The notes under the pieces were generated by a model. It was not told where the DNA came from, made no database searches, and saw only the letters and a list, made by a program, of their open reading frames with translations. A DNA stretch of 64,000 nt from Pseudomonas sp. Choline-02u-1 (GTDB lineage: Bacteria > Pseudomonadota > Gammaproteobacteria > Pseudomonadales > Pseudomonadaceae), in NCBI RefSeq assembly GCF_002836515.1, contig NZ_PJBC01000066.1, positions 186,001 to 250,000 of the forward strand, in the 5' to 3' direction. Shown here in pieces: positions 1-8,144 of the stretch; position 1 is the stretch's first letter; every line of letters begins with the position of its first letter. The position numbers and the translations under genes are program-made.

Positions 1-326
1 AGATCCCGGAAGAAATCTCCCGTCAGGTCGACGTCTACCTCTGCGCCTTCGGTGAGCAGGCTGAGTTGGCCGGTCTGGCTCTGGCCGAGCGGGTTCGCGA
101 TCAGCTTCCAAACCTGCGTCTGCAAGTCAATGCCGGCGCCGGCAGTTTCAAAAGCCAGTTCAAGAAGGCCGACAAGAGCGGTGCGCTGTACGCGCTGATC
201 CTCGGTGACGACGAAATGGCCCAGCAAGTGGTAGGTTTCAAACCCCTGCGTGGCCAGGGCGAACAACAAAGCATTGCCTGGGATGCGCTCGCCGCTCACC
301 TGGCCACCTGCGTCGTGCAGGGTTGA
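1..326 (+). CDS. hisS: Histidyl-tRNA synthetase, C-terminal part (5' end outside window)
   Basis: Only the last 107 residues are present; the reading frame is already open at base 3. HisS charges tRNA-His with histidine in the cytoplasm. The visible part is the C-terminal anticodon-binding domain. It shows an alternating alpha/beta pattern, the phrase FKSQFKKADKSGA and the strand YALILGDDE, both typical of class II HisRS C-termini. It is followed 41 bases later by the yfgM homologue, then bamB and der, the usual Pseudomonas order. Identity rests on this C-terminus plus context, since the catalytic motifs lie outside the window. Confidence 0.93.
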   Translation, partial: IPEEISRQVDVYLCAFGEQAELAGLALAERVRDQLPNLRLQVNAGAGSFKSQFKKADKSGALYALILGDDEMAQQVVGFKPLRGQGEQQSIAWDALAAHLATCVVQG

Positions 327-367
327 AGCTGTCTTAACAGCCGATTTAGCGATTAAGGAGTATTGGG

Positions 368-1009
368 GTGTCGAGTACCGAAGACGAACAGTTGGCGGAT
401 TTGAAGGACTGGTGGACACGCAACGGCAAACCTCTGGTCACCGGCGGCCTGTTGGCGCTGGTCATCGTGTTCGGCTGGCAGGCTTATCACAAATACCAGA
501 GCAACCAGTCGCAAGGCGCCTCGGTGCTCTATCAGCAATTGCTGGAAACCACCCTCACGCCTGACGGCAAGCCCGATGCCGCGCGCGTTGCGGATCTGGC
601 CGGCAAGCTCAACAGCGAATACGGCGGTTCGGCTTACGCGCAATACGGCAGCCTGTTTGTCGCCAAAGTCGCGGTCGACAGCGGCAAGCTGGACGACGCA
701 GCCGCTGAACTCAAAGCCATCGTCGACAAACCGGCCAACCCGGCGCTGGGCGAGATTGCCCGTCAGCGTCTGGCGCAGGTGCTGGGCGCGCAGGACAAGG
801 CCGAAGACGCCCTGAAACTGCTCGACGGCGATGCCGACAAAGCGTTCCTGGCCACTCGCGAAGAACTCAAGGGCGACCTGCTGGTGCGCTTGGGCCGTAC
901 CGATGACGCGAACAAGGCGTATCAAAAAGCCAAGGCGGCACTGTCGGATGAAGCGGCAGTCGGTGGCCTTCAAATCAAGCTCGACGACCTGGCCAAAGGG
1001 GATGCGTGA
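368..1009 (+). CDS. yfgM: YfgM-like TPR protein (translocon/BAM-linked inner-membrane protein)
   Basis: 213 residues starting at GTG, with AAGGAG at 355-360 at good spacing. The N-terminus is cytosolic and short. One transmembrane segment lies at about residues 23-42, followed by a large periplasmic part rich in helical TPR-like repeats (for example the segments around QRLAQVLGAQDKAEDALKLL and LLVRLGRTDDANKAYQKAK). E. coli YfgM is an accessory subunit of the SecYEG translocon that interacts with periplasmic chaperones. The stop overlaps the chosen bamB start (ATG at 1002), so the two are probably translationally coupled. Family assignment is firm; the exact role in Pseudomonas is inferred from E. 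coli. Confidence 0.88.
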   Translation: MSSTEDEQLADLKDWWTRNGKPLVTGGLLALVIVFGWQAYHKYQSNQSQGASVLYQQLLETTLTPDGKPDAARVADLAGKLNSEYGGSAYAQYGSLFVAKVAVDSGKLDDAAAELKAIVDKPANPALGEIARQRLAQVLGAQDKAEDALKLLDGDADKAFLATREELKGDLLVRLGRTDDANKAYQKAKAALSDEAAVGGLQIKLDDLAKGDA

Positions 1010-2153
1010 CGTGATCCGTTGGAAGCATGCAGCATTGCTGGCTCTGGCCCTTCTGGCCGCGGGTTGCAGCAGCAACAGCAAGAAAGAACTGCCACCGGCT
1101 GAACTGACCGACTTCAAGGAAGAAGTGGTTCTGCAGAAGCAGTGGAGTCGCTCGATCGGTGACGGTCAGGGTGAAACCTACAACATGCTGGTGCCGGCGA
1201 TTGACGGTGACACCATCTACGCCGCCGATGTGACCGGTGTGGTGATGGCACTGGATCGCAGCAACGGTGACGTGAAGTGGGACCAGGATCTGGAACTGCC
1301 TGTCTCCGGCGCCGTTGGCGTGGGTTACGGTCTGGTACTGATCGGTACCCTGCGTGGCGAAGTCGTCGCTCTGGACACCAGCAATGGTGAAGAGAAGTGG
1401 CGTGCGCGCGTCAACAGTGAAGTCCTCGCGCCGCCGGCCAACAATGGCGACGTCGTCGTTGTGCAGACTCAGGACGATCGTCTGATCGGTCTGGACGCGG
1501 CCACCGGCAACCAGCGTTGGGTGTATGACAGCACTCCGGCTGTCCTGACCCTGCGTGGCACCAGTGCTCCGCTGGTCACCAACCGTCTGGCGCTGGCTGG
1601 CCTGTCGACGGGTAAAGTGGTCGCTCTGGACATCTCCAACGGCGTGCCGGTGTGGGAACAACGCATCGCCATTCCACAGGGTCGTTCGGAACTGGAGCGC
1701 GTGGTCGACATCGACGGCGGTCTGCTGCTGTCCGGCGGCACGCTGTATGTGGCCAGTTATCAGGGTCGCGTGGCGGCACTGGACCTGGAAAGCGGTCGTC
1801 AACTGTGGCAGCGCGATGCGTCGAGCTACGCCGGTATCGCTCAGGGTTTCGGCAGCGTCTACGTGAGCCTGTCCTCGGGCACCGTTGAAGGCGTCGACGA
1901 GCGTTCGACCACCGCACTGTGGAGCAACGATGCGCTGGCTCGCCGTCAGCTGTCGGCTCCGGAAGTGTTCTCCAGCTATGTAGCTGTGGGTGACCTGGAA
2001 GGTTATCTGCACCTGCTCAGCCAGGTTGACGGTCGTTTCGTCGGCCGTGAGCGCATCGACAGCGACGGCCTGCGTGCTCGTCCGCTGGTGGTGGGCGACA
2101 CGATTTATGTGTATGGCAACAGCGGCAAACTGGAAGCCCTGACCATCAAGTAA
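1002..2153 (+). CDS. bamB: Outer-membrane protein assembly factor BamB (lipoprotein)
   Basis: 383 residues. BamB is a beta-propeller lipoprotein of the BAM complex that inserts beta-barrel proteins into the outer membrane; it contacts BamA. The N-terminus is a lipoprotein signal ending in LLAAGC, with the lipidated cysteine at residue 22. Propeller blades follow with repeated AL(D)-x-x-(T/S)G-x-x-x-W signatures such as VMALDRSNGDVKW, VVALDTSNGEEKW and VAALDLESGRQLW. ATG at 1002 was chosen because it overlaps the yfgM stop; a GTG at 1011 in the same frame is the alternative. The longer open frame upstream of 1002 reads through yfgM and was discarded. Confidence 0.95.
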   Translation: MRDVIRWKHAALLALALLAAGCSSNSKKELPPAELTDFKEEVVLQKQWSRSIGDGQGETYNMLVPAIDGDTIYAADVTGVVMALDRSNGDVKWDQDLELPVSGAVGVGYGLVLIGTLRGEVVALDTSNGEEKWRARVNSEVLAPPANNGDVVVVQTQDDRLIGLDAATGNQRWVYDSTPAVLTLRGTSAPLVTNRLALAGLSTGKVVALDISNGVPVWEQRIAIPQGRSELERVVDIDGGLLLSGGTLYVASYQGRVAALDLESGRQLWQRDASSYAGIAQGFGSVYVSLSSGTVEGVDERSTTALWSNDALARRQLSAPEVFSSYVAVGDLEGYLHLLSQVDGRFVGRERIDSDGLRARPLVVGDTIYVYGNSGKLEALTIK

Positions 2154-2232
2154 CAACTATGCTTGGGGTTGATCCCCAAGCGGCCCTGCATCAGCAGAGT
2201 TTGCAGCGCCTCCGGGTGTTGCCCCGAGCACC

Positions 2233-2262
2233 AGCCGCTGCCTCGCAGCGGCTTTTGTATTT
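2233..2262 (+). terminator. Probable Rho-independent terminator after bamB
   Basis: An AGCCGCTG / CAGCGGCT stem with a very short loop is followed by TTTTGTATTTT. A second GC-rich hairpin (GCTTGGGG...CCCCAAGC, 2161-2181) lies just after the bamB stop but lacks a T tract. The stem leaves only about 27 bases before der, so der may have its own promoter or be read through. Confidence 0.6.
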
Positions 2263-2288
2263 TCTGAAATAACGCAGTGGAGAGCCGC

Positions 2289-3761
2289 ATGGTTCCCGTA
2301 ATCGCCCTGGTGGGCCGACCGAACGTCGGCAAGTCCACCTTGTTCAACCGCCTGACTCGGACTCGCGACGCCATCGTCGGCGACCTGTCCGGTCTGACCC
2401 GTGATCGCCAGTACGGTGAGGCCAAGTGGCAAGGGCGTTCCTACATTCTGATCGACACCGGCGGTATCTCCGGTGACGAACATGGTATGGACGAAAAAAT
2501 GGCCGAGCAGTCGCTGCTGGCCATCGAAGAAGCCGATGTGGTGCTGTTTCTGGTAGATGCCAAGGCCGGTTTTACCGCTGCCGACCAGATGATCGCCGAG
2601 CATTTGCGCAAACGTAACAAGCGTTCCCACGTGGTTGCCAACAAGGTCGACAACATCGACCCGGAAATGGCCCGCGCCGAATTCGCCCCGCTGGGCATGG
2701 GCCACGCGATCCCGATCGCCGGCGCCCACGGCCGTGGCATCACGCAATTGCTGGAAGCCGCTCTGAGCGAATTCCCGCGCGATGATGACGAGCCGGCTGA
2801 AGGCGAAGAGGAAGAAGTCGTTGCCGAAGGCGAGGAAGCCAAGCGCATTCCTGGTCCGAGCGAAAAAGACGGAATCAAGATCGCCATCATCGGTCGTCCG
2901 AACGTCGGCAAGTCGACCCTGGTCAACCGCATGCTCGGTGAAGACCGGGTCATCGTGTATGACCAGCCGGGCACTACCCGCGACAGCATCTACATTCCGT
3001 TCGAGCGCAATGAAGAGAAGTACACGCTGATCGACACCGCCGGTGTGCGCAAGCGCGGCAAGATCCACGAAGAAGTCGAAAAGTTCTCCGTGGTCAAAAC
3101 CCTGCAGGCGATCAAAGACGCCAACGTGGTGATCTTCGTCATGGACGCCCGCGAAGGTGTGGTCGACCACGACCTCAACCTGCTGGGCTTCGCGATCGAA
3201 TCCGGTCGTGCGTTGGTCATCGCGATCAACAAGTGGGACGGCATGACGCCGAGCGAGCGCGACTTCGTCAAAGTCGAGCTGCAACGCCGGCTGTTCTTCG
3301 TCGACTACGCCGACATTCACTTCATCTCGGCGCTGCACGGCACGGGCGTGGGCAACCTCTACGCTTCGGTGCAGAACTCGTTCAAGTCCGCTGTGACCCG
3401 CTGGCCGACCAACCGCCTCACCCAGATTCTCGAAGATGCGGTGGGCGAGCACGCACCGCCGATGGTCAACAACCGCCGGATCAAGCTGCGTTACGCTCAC
3501 TTGGGTGGCGCGAACCCGCCGATCATCGTGATCCACGGTAACCAGATCGAGAAAGTGCCGAAGTCGTACGTGCGCTATCTGGAGAACACTTACCGTCGTG
3601 TACTCAAGCTGGTCGGTACGCCGATCCGCATCGAGTTCAAGGGCGGCGAGAACCCGTACGAAGGCAACAAGAACACGCTGACCGACCGCCAGGTCAACAA
3701 GAAGCGGCGCTTGATGTCGCACAACAAGAAAGCCAGCAAGAAGCGCCGCGACAAGAAATAA
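2289..3761 (+). CDS. der: Ribosome-biogenesis GTPase Der (EngA)
   Basis: 490 residues. Der is an essential GTPase with two tandem G domains that assists maturation of the 50S subunit. Both Walker A motifs are visible as GRPNVGKST, at about residues 9-17 and 202-210. Each is followed by a DTAG/DTGG switch and an N-K-x-D base-specificity motif (NKVD and NKWD). An acidic linker, EGEEEEVVAEGEE, separates the domains. The C-terminal KH-like domain and a lysine/arginine-rich tail ending KKRRDKK are present. The open frame extends 12 bases upstream to a GTG, but ATG at 2289 matches the family N-terminus MVPVIALVGRPNVGK. Confidence 0.97.
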   Translation: MVPVIALVGRPNVGKSTLFNRLTRTRDAIVGDLSGLTRDRQYGEAKWQGRSYILIDTGGISGDEHGMDEKMAEQSLLAIEEADVVLFLVDAKAGFTAADQMIAEHLRKRNKRSHVVANKVDNIDPEMARAEFAPLGMGHAIPIAGAHGRGITQLLEAALSEFPRDDDEPAEGEEEEVVAEGEEAKRIPGPSEKDGIKIAIIGRPNVGKSTLVNRMLGEDRVIVYDQPGTTRDSIYIPFERNEEKYTLIDTAGVRKRGKIHEEVEKFSVVKTLQAIKDANVVIFVMDAREGVVDHDLNLLGFAIESGRALVIAINKWDGMTPSERDFVKVELQRRLFFVDYADIHFISALHGTGVGNLYASVQNSFKSAVTRWPTNRLTQILEDAVGEHAPPMVNNRRIKLRYAHLGGANPPIIVIHGNQIEKVPKSYVRYLENTYRRVLKLVGTPIRIEFKGGENPYEGNKNTLTDRQVNKKRRLMSHNKKASKKRRDKK

Positions 3762-3773
3762 CGTCGCTTGCAG

Positions 3774-3804
3774 GATCGTTCCCACGCAGAGCGTGGGAAC
3801 GATC
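3774..3804. repeat. Extragenic palindrome, 'GATCGTTCCCACGC' family
   Basis: A 31-base perfect palindrome with arms GATCGTTCCCACGC / GCGTGGGAACGATC. Related, more degenerate arms recur at 30840-30950 in this window. It lies directly downstream of der. Confidence 0.8.
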
Positions 3805-3815
3805 AGTCAGAGAGA

Positions 3816-3841
3816 AGGGCGCCGGTTGGCGCCCTTTTTTT
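3816..3841 (+). terminator. Rho-independent terminator after der
   Basis: Stem AGGGCGCC / GGCGCCCT with loop GGTT, followed by seven T. It ends the der transcript before the aminotransferase gene. Confidence 0.85.
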
Positions 3842-3914
3842 ATGGGCGCCGGATGGGCTATCCTCGGGCTCTCCCGAGCCGTCGTCAGAGCCGGGTGTCG
3901 AGAGAGAACCCCCG

Positions 3915-5063
3915 ATGATCACCAGCAAGCTGCCGAATGTCGGCATCACTATTTTCACGCAGATGTCTCAGCTCGCGGCGCAGACCGGCGCGATCAACCT
4001 GTCGCAGGGTTTTCCGGATTTTGACGGGCCGCAGTCGCTGCGTGATGCGGTCGGGCGGCATATCGCCAGTGGCCATAATCAGTATTCGCCGATGACCGGG
4101 TTGCCGGCGTTGCGCCAGCAGATCGCGGCCAAGATCGCCCGCAGCTATGGCGTGAATGTCGATGCCGATCATGAAGTGACGGTAACGCCCGGCGCGACCC
4201 AAGCGATCTTCTGCGCGATTCAGGCCGTTATCCACAGTGGCGACGAAGTCATCGTGTTTGATCCATGCTACGACAGCTACGCGCCGGCGACGGAGCTGGC
4301 GGGTGGTCGTTGCGTGCATGTGCACTTGAATCCGGACGATTTTTCCATCGATTTCGACCAGCTCGCCGCGGCCCTGAGCCCGCGCACTAAAATGATCGTC
4401 ATCAACACCCCGCATAACCCCAGCGGCGCATTGATCAGCCGCGACGAGCTCGATCAACTGGCGGCCTTGATCCGTGATCGCGACATCTATCTGATCAGCG
4501 ACGAAGTCTACGAACACCTGGTGTTCGACGGCGTGCCGCATGTCAGCGTGCTCGCCCATGAAGAGCTCTATCAGCGCGCGTTCGTGATCAGCTCGTTCGG
4601 CAAGACTTACCACGTCACCGGCTGGAAAACCGGCTATGTCGTCGCCCCGCCAGCGCTGACGGCCGAGTTGCGCAAGGTGCATCAATACGTGAGTTTCTGT
4701 GGCGTCACACCGCTGCAATACGCGCTGGCCGATTACATGGCCGAGCACCCCGAGCACGTTGAACAATTGCCGGGTTTCTATCAGGCCAAGCGCGATCTGT
4801 TTTGCGATCTGCTCGCGCCGTCGCGGTTCAGCTTCACCCGTGCCAGTGGCACTTATTTCCAGTTGGTTGATTATTCACAGATCCGTCCTGATCTGAATGA
4901 TGTCGACATGGCCACGTGGATGACTCGCGAGCACGGTGTCGCGAGCATTCCGGTGTCGGTGTTCTACCAGAATCCACCGCAAGGCCAGCGCTTGATACGG
5001 CTGTGCTTTGCCAAACGCGAGGAGACGCTGCGTGAAGCGGCGGCGAAACTATGCGTGATTTGA
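3915..5063 (+). CDS. PLP-dependent aminotransferase, methionine/glutamine transaminase type (YbdL-like)
   Basis: 382 residues, fold-type I class I aminotransferase. The N-terminal signature INLSQGFPDFDGP, the substrate/PLP motif NTPHNPSG and the lysine motif SSFGKTYHVTGWKTGY are all present; K230 should carry PLP. These are typical of E. coli YbdL and kynurenine/glutamine transaminases, which prefer methionine or glutamine and 2-oxo-4-methylthiobutyrate. ATG at 3915 fits this N-terminus; the longer frame from 3768 runs through the der terminator. The gene overlaps the next by 13 bases. That gene is an omega-amidase homologue, so the pair probably forms a glutamine transaminase/omega-amidase route used in methionine salvage. 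Exact substrate is inferred. Confidence 0.85.
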   Translation: MITSKLPNVGITIFTQMSQLAAQTGAINLSQGFPDFDGPQSLRDAVGRHIASGHNQYSPMTGLPALRQQIAAKIARSYGVNVDADHEVTVTPGATQAIFCAIQAVIHSGDEVIVFDPCYDSYAPATELAGGRCVHVHLNPDDFSIDFDQLAAALSPRTKMIVINTPHNPSGALISRDELDQLAALIRDRDIYLISDEVYEHLVFDGVPHVSVLAHEELYQRAFVISSFGKTYHVTGWKTGYVVAPPALTAELRKVHQYVSFCGVTPLQYALADYMAEHPEHVEQLPGFYQAKRDLFCDLLAPSRFSFTRASGTYFQLVDYSQIRPDLNDVDMATWMTREHGVASIPVSVFYQNPPQGQRLIRLCFAKREETLREAAAKLCVI

Positions 5064-5842
5064 GTGCTTTGCCAGACCTGACTCTGGCGCTGGTTCAGAC
5101 CAGCCTGGCCTGGCACGACCGCCAGGCCAACCTCGAGCATTTCGAGCTGTTGCTGGAGCAGGCCCGTGGGGCCGATCTGATCATCCTGCCGGAAATGTTC
5201 ACTACCGGTTTTTCCATGGAGTCGGAAACCCTCGCCGAAGCCGAAAACGGCCCGACCAGCAAATGGCTGCGAGCGCAGGCGGCGAAATTCGATGCGGTCA
5301 TCACTGGCAGCGTGATTATTCAGGCGGCTGACGGCAGCCATCGCAATCGCTTGCTGTGGGCGCGGCCGGACGGCGAAGTGCTGCATTACGACAAGCGTCA
5401 CCTGTTCCGCATGGCTGGCGAGCACAACCATTACACGCCCGGCGAGCGGCAGGTGCAGTTCGAGCTCAAGGGCTGGCGGATTCGTCCGCTGATCTGCTAC
5501 GACCTGCGCTTCCCGGTGTGGAGCCGCGATGCGCAGGACACCGATCTGCTGCTGTACACCGCCAACTGGCCGGGCGCACGGCGTCTGCACTGGAATCGCC
5601 TGCTGCCGGCCCGAGCGATTGAAAACCTCTGCTACGTGGCGGCGGTGAACCGGGTCGGCAGCGATGGCAAGGGCTTTGCGTATACCGGTGACAGTCAGGT
5701 GCTGGATTTCCAGGGCGAGACGTTGCTGGCGGCGGGGGAGGCGGATGGCGTGTTCCAGGTGATTCTGGAAGCGGCGCCGTTGGCGGCTTATCGTGAACGC
5801 TTTCCGGCAAACCTGGATGCCGACACCTTCGAGTTCACCTGA
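5051..5842 (+). CDS. Carbon-nitrogen hydrolase, omega-amidase (YafV/Nit2-like)
   Basis: 263 residues of the nitrilase superfamily. The catalytic triad is readable: E48 in LPEMFTTGFS, K115 in HYDKRHLF and C149 in LICYDLRFPVW. The FTTGFSM and MAGEHNHYTPG segments resemble YafV/Nit2 omega-amidases, which hydrolyse 2-oxoglutaramate or 2-oxosuccinamate to the oxo acid and ammonia. The ATG lies inside the end of the aminotransferase gene, so the two are likely co-translated. Removing 2-oxoglutaramate would pull the glutamine transaminase reaction forward. Family call is solid; substrate is inferred from context. Confidence 0.87.
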   Translation: MRDLSALPDLTLALVQTSLAWHDRQANLEHFELLLEQARGADLIILPEMFTTGFSMESETLAEAENGPTSKWLRAQAAKFDAVITGSVIIQAADGSHRNRLLWARPDGEVLHYDKRHLFRMAGEHNHYTPGERQVQFELKGWRIRPLICYDLRFPVWSRDAQDTDLLLYTANWPGARRLHWNRLLPARAIENLCYVAAVNRVGSDGKGFAYTGDSQVLDFQGETLLAAGEADGVFQVILEAAPLAAYRERFPANLDADTFEFT

Positions 5843-5849
5843 AAAGCAA

Positions 5850-5926
5850 AAGATCGCAGCCTTCGGCAGCTCCTACAGGATGTACGCCGTCCCAATGTAG
5901 GAGCTGCCGAAGGCTGCGATCCTTTG
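5850..5926. repeat. REP-type inverted repeat pair (family 'TAGGAGCTGCCGAAGGCTGCGATC')
   Basis: Two oppositely oriented copies of an approximately 26-base unit (GATCGCAGCCTTCGGCAGCT.. and its complement) are separated by a short spacer. The same unit pair recurs at 10391-10481 and 11916-12002, with a decayed half at 20963-20991. Confidence 0.9.
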
Positions 5927-5935
5927 ATCTACAAC

Positions 5936-5969
5936 AAAAAGGCCCCGGAGCTCACACTCCGGGGCCTTT
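5936..5969. terminator. Bidirectional terminator between omega-amidase and leuA
   Basis: Stem GGCCCCGGAG / CTCCGGGGCC with loop CTCACA, flanked by A5 on the left and TTT on the right. It can serve both the rightward amidase transcript and the leftward leuA transcript. Confidence 0.85.
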
Positions 5970-5986
5970 CGCGTTTCAGCGGTCGA

Positions 5987-7666
5987 TTACGCTGCTTTCG
6001 CGTCTGGCTGGCTCAGCGAGCGGTTCAGTGCGCTGAACAGTGCCTTGAAGCTGGCGGTGGTGATGTTTTCATCGATCCCCACGCCGTGCACCGCACGTTC
6101 ACCGTTCACGCGCAGTTCGATGTAGGCCGCCGCTTTGGCGTTGGTGCCGGCGCCGATCGCGTGTTCGTTGTAGTCCATGATCTCCACCGGAACCGGCAGA
6201 CCGGCCACCAATGCCTCCAGCGCGCCGTTACCTTTGCCGCGCCAGTGCAGGTTGGTTTCGCCCTGACCTTTGCTGGCCACTTCCACTTCGACGGCGCTGT
6301 TGCCGTTTTCTTCCTGCAGACGATGGCTGACCAGCGCGTACGGGGTGTTGGCCTGCAGGTATTCGCTGATCAACAGCGAGTGAATCTGCTTGGCGGTCAT
6401 CTCCAGGCCCAAGCGATCGGTTTCACGCTGCACCACCTGGCTGAACTCGATCTGCATGCGACGCGGCAGGCTGATGCCGTATTCCTGCTCCAGCAAGTAG
6501 GCGATGCCGCCCTTGCCCGACTGGCTGTTGACGCGGATCACCGCCTCATAGCTGCGACCAATGTCGGCCGGGTCGATCGGCAGGTATGGCACTTCCCACA
6601 GGGTGTCCGGTTTCTGCTGGGCGAAGCCCTTGCGGATGGCATCCTGGTGCGAGCCGGAGAACGCGGTGTGCACCAGGTCGCCCACATACGGATGACGCGG
6701 GTGCACCTGGATCTGGTTGCACTCTTCGACGACCTTGCGCACGCCGTCGATGTCGGAGAAATCCAGCTCAGGGTTCACGCCCTGGGTGTACATGTTCAGC
6801 GCGACGGTGACGAGGTCGACGTTGCCGGTGCGCTCGCCGTTGCCGAACAGGCAGCCTTCGACGCGATCGGCGCCGGCCATCAGGCCCAGCTCGGTGGCCG
6901 CGACGCCTGTGCCACGGTCGTTGTGGGTGTGCAGGCTGATGATCACGCTGTCACGACGGTTGATCTTGCGACCGAACCACTCGATCTGGTCGGCGTAGAC
7001 GTTCGGCGTTGCGCATTCAACGGTGGCCGGCAGGTTGAGGATCATCTTGTGCTCAGGCGTCGGGTTCCACACCTCGATCACCGCGTCACAGACTTCCTTG
7101 GCGAATTCCAGCTCGGTGGCGCTGAAGGTTTCCGGTGAGTATTCGAAGGTCCACTCGGTCTCTGGCTGCATCGCTGCGTATTTGACGAACAGTTTGGCGG
7201 CGTTGACCGCGATGGCCTTGATGCCGTCCTTGTCCTGGTTGAAGACGATGCGACGGAAAGAAGGCGAGGTGGCGTTGTACAGGTGAACGATGGCTTTCTT
7301 CGCCCCGCGCAGGGATTCGAAGGTGCGCTCGATCAGATCTTCACGGCCCTGGGTCAGCACCTGAATGGTGGTGTCATCCGGGATGTGGCCTTCTTCGATC
7401 AGCGTACGCACAAAGTCGAAGTCGGTTTGCGAAGCCGCCGGGAACGATGCTTCGATTTCTTTCACGCCGACCTGCACCAGGGTTTTCCAGAAGCGCAGCT
7501 TCTTCGCCGCGTCCATCGGTTCGATCAGCGACTGGTTGCCGTCACGCAGGTCGGAGCTGCACCAGATCGGCGCGGTGTCGATGGTCTTCGACGGCCAGGT
7601 GCGATCCGGCAGGTTGATGACGGGAAACGCGCGGTATTTCGAAGACGGGTCTTTGAGCATGCTCAT
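5987..7666 (-). CDS. leuA: 2-isopropylmalate synthase
   Basis: 559 residues, the long form of LeuA. It condenses acetyl-CoA with 2-oxoisovalerate in the first committed step of leucine synthesis. The catalytic TIM barrel has the SSDLRDGNQSL metal/acceptor motif and the HTHNDRGTG metal-binding motif. The C-terminal regulatory domain is also present (around YNEHAIGAGTNAKAAAYIEL). MSMLKDPSSKYRAFPV is the usual Pseudomonas N-terminus, so ATG at 7666 was preferred to the upstream open frame, which runs through the leader. The ATG two codons downstream is also possible. A leader-peptide ORF lies 89 bases upstream, suggesting attenuation. Confidence 0.97.
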   Translation of the reverse strand: MSMLKDPSSKYRAFPVINLPDRTWPSKTIDTAPIWCSSDLRDGNQSLIEPMDAAKKLRFWKTLVQVGVKEIEASFPAASQTDFDFVRTLIEEGHIPDDTTIQVLTQGREDLIERTFESLRGAKKAIVHLYNATSPSFRRIVFNQDKDGIKAIAVNAAKLFVKYAAMQPETEWTFEYSPETFSATELEFAKEVCDAVIEVWNPTPEHKMILNLPATVECATPNVYADQIEWFGRKINRRDSVIISLHTHNDRGTGVAATELGLMAGADRVEGCLFGNGERTGNVDLVTVALNMYTQGVNPELDFSDIDGVRKVVEECNQIQVHPRHPYVGDLVHTAFSGSHQDAIRKGFAQQKPDTLWEVPYLPIDPADIGRSYEAVIRVNSQSGKGGIAYLLEQEYGISLPRRMQIEFSQVVQRETDRLGLEMTAKQIHSLLISEYLQANTPYALVSHRLQEENGNSAVEVEVASKGQGETNLHWRGKGNGALEALVAGLPVPVEIMDYNEHAIGAGTNAKAAAYIELRVNGERAVHGVGIDENITTASFKALFSALNRSLSQPDAKAA

Positions 7667-7755
7667 CGGGAAATTCCTTGTTGTCTGGGCCGAAAAGAGG
7701 CGGCCTGCCGGTTGAACGAATGTTCTTGGGAAAGCGTGGGACGAGGCGCAGCGAT

Positions 7756-7833
7756 TCAGCCTGGCAGTCGTGCGCTGACGAGGCACAGGCTGCGGTGCTG
7801 GCGAAGCTGAATGAGGGTGTGAGAGGTTTTCAT
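7756..7833 (-). CDS. Putative leuA leader peptide (25 residues)
   Basis: A small ORF in the leuA leader: ATG at 7833, stop at 7756-7758, preceded by GGTTGAGG. The peptide has five leucines among 25 residues and ends LCLVSARLPG. The intervening 89 bases before leuA contain alternative hairpins, including GGCCG / CGGCC around 7688-7705. This arrangement fits translation-controlled attenuation by leucine (or another of the residues present). The ORF, ribosome site and position are seen directly; function is inferred. The remaining bases 7834-8027 upstream hold no further gene. Confidence 0.6.
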   Translation of the reverse strand: MKTSHTLIQLRQHRSLCLVSARLPG

Positions 7834-8027
7834 GGCCTCAACCCTAACCGCGAGGGGGAAGGATGGCAAGCAGTCGGAAAAAATTGAGAGGAATACCCGA
7901 AAGTCGCGATTTTGCGCGATTTTATTGCGCCTGATTCACTCGAGTATCGTTATTTTTGCGTGGGGCTTGGTAGGGGCGCAATCGAGCCGGCGGTGTGTCA
8001 TGGGGCCTTGTGGTGCTGGTCAGGGCG

Positions 8028-8120
8028 CCTTCGCGGGCAAGCCCGCTCCCACAGGTTATTCGGGTGTACATGAGATTTTTGTACGACACGGACACTGTGG
8101 GAGCGGGCTTGCCCGCGAAG
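8028..8120. repeat. REP-type inverted repeat pair (family 'GTGGGAGCGGGCTTGCYCGCGAAG')
   Basis: Left arm CTTCGCGGGCAAGCCCGCTC and its complement at 8096-8120 flank a 41-base spacer. The same family occurs at 28938-29030, 40248-40337 and 42896-42990, with a sequence variant at 31482-31580. Confidence 0.9.
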
Positions 8121-8144
8121 AGGCCAGCAGCCTCCACACAATAT

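Noticed and set aside
2157..3785. 542-codon open frame on the minus strand
   Set aside because: Fully antisense to der, whose two G domains are unmistakable.
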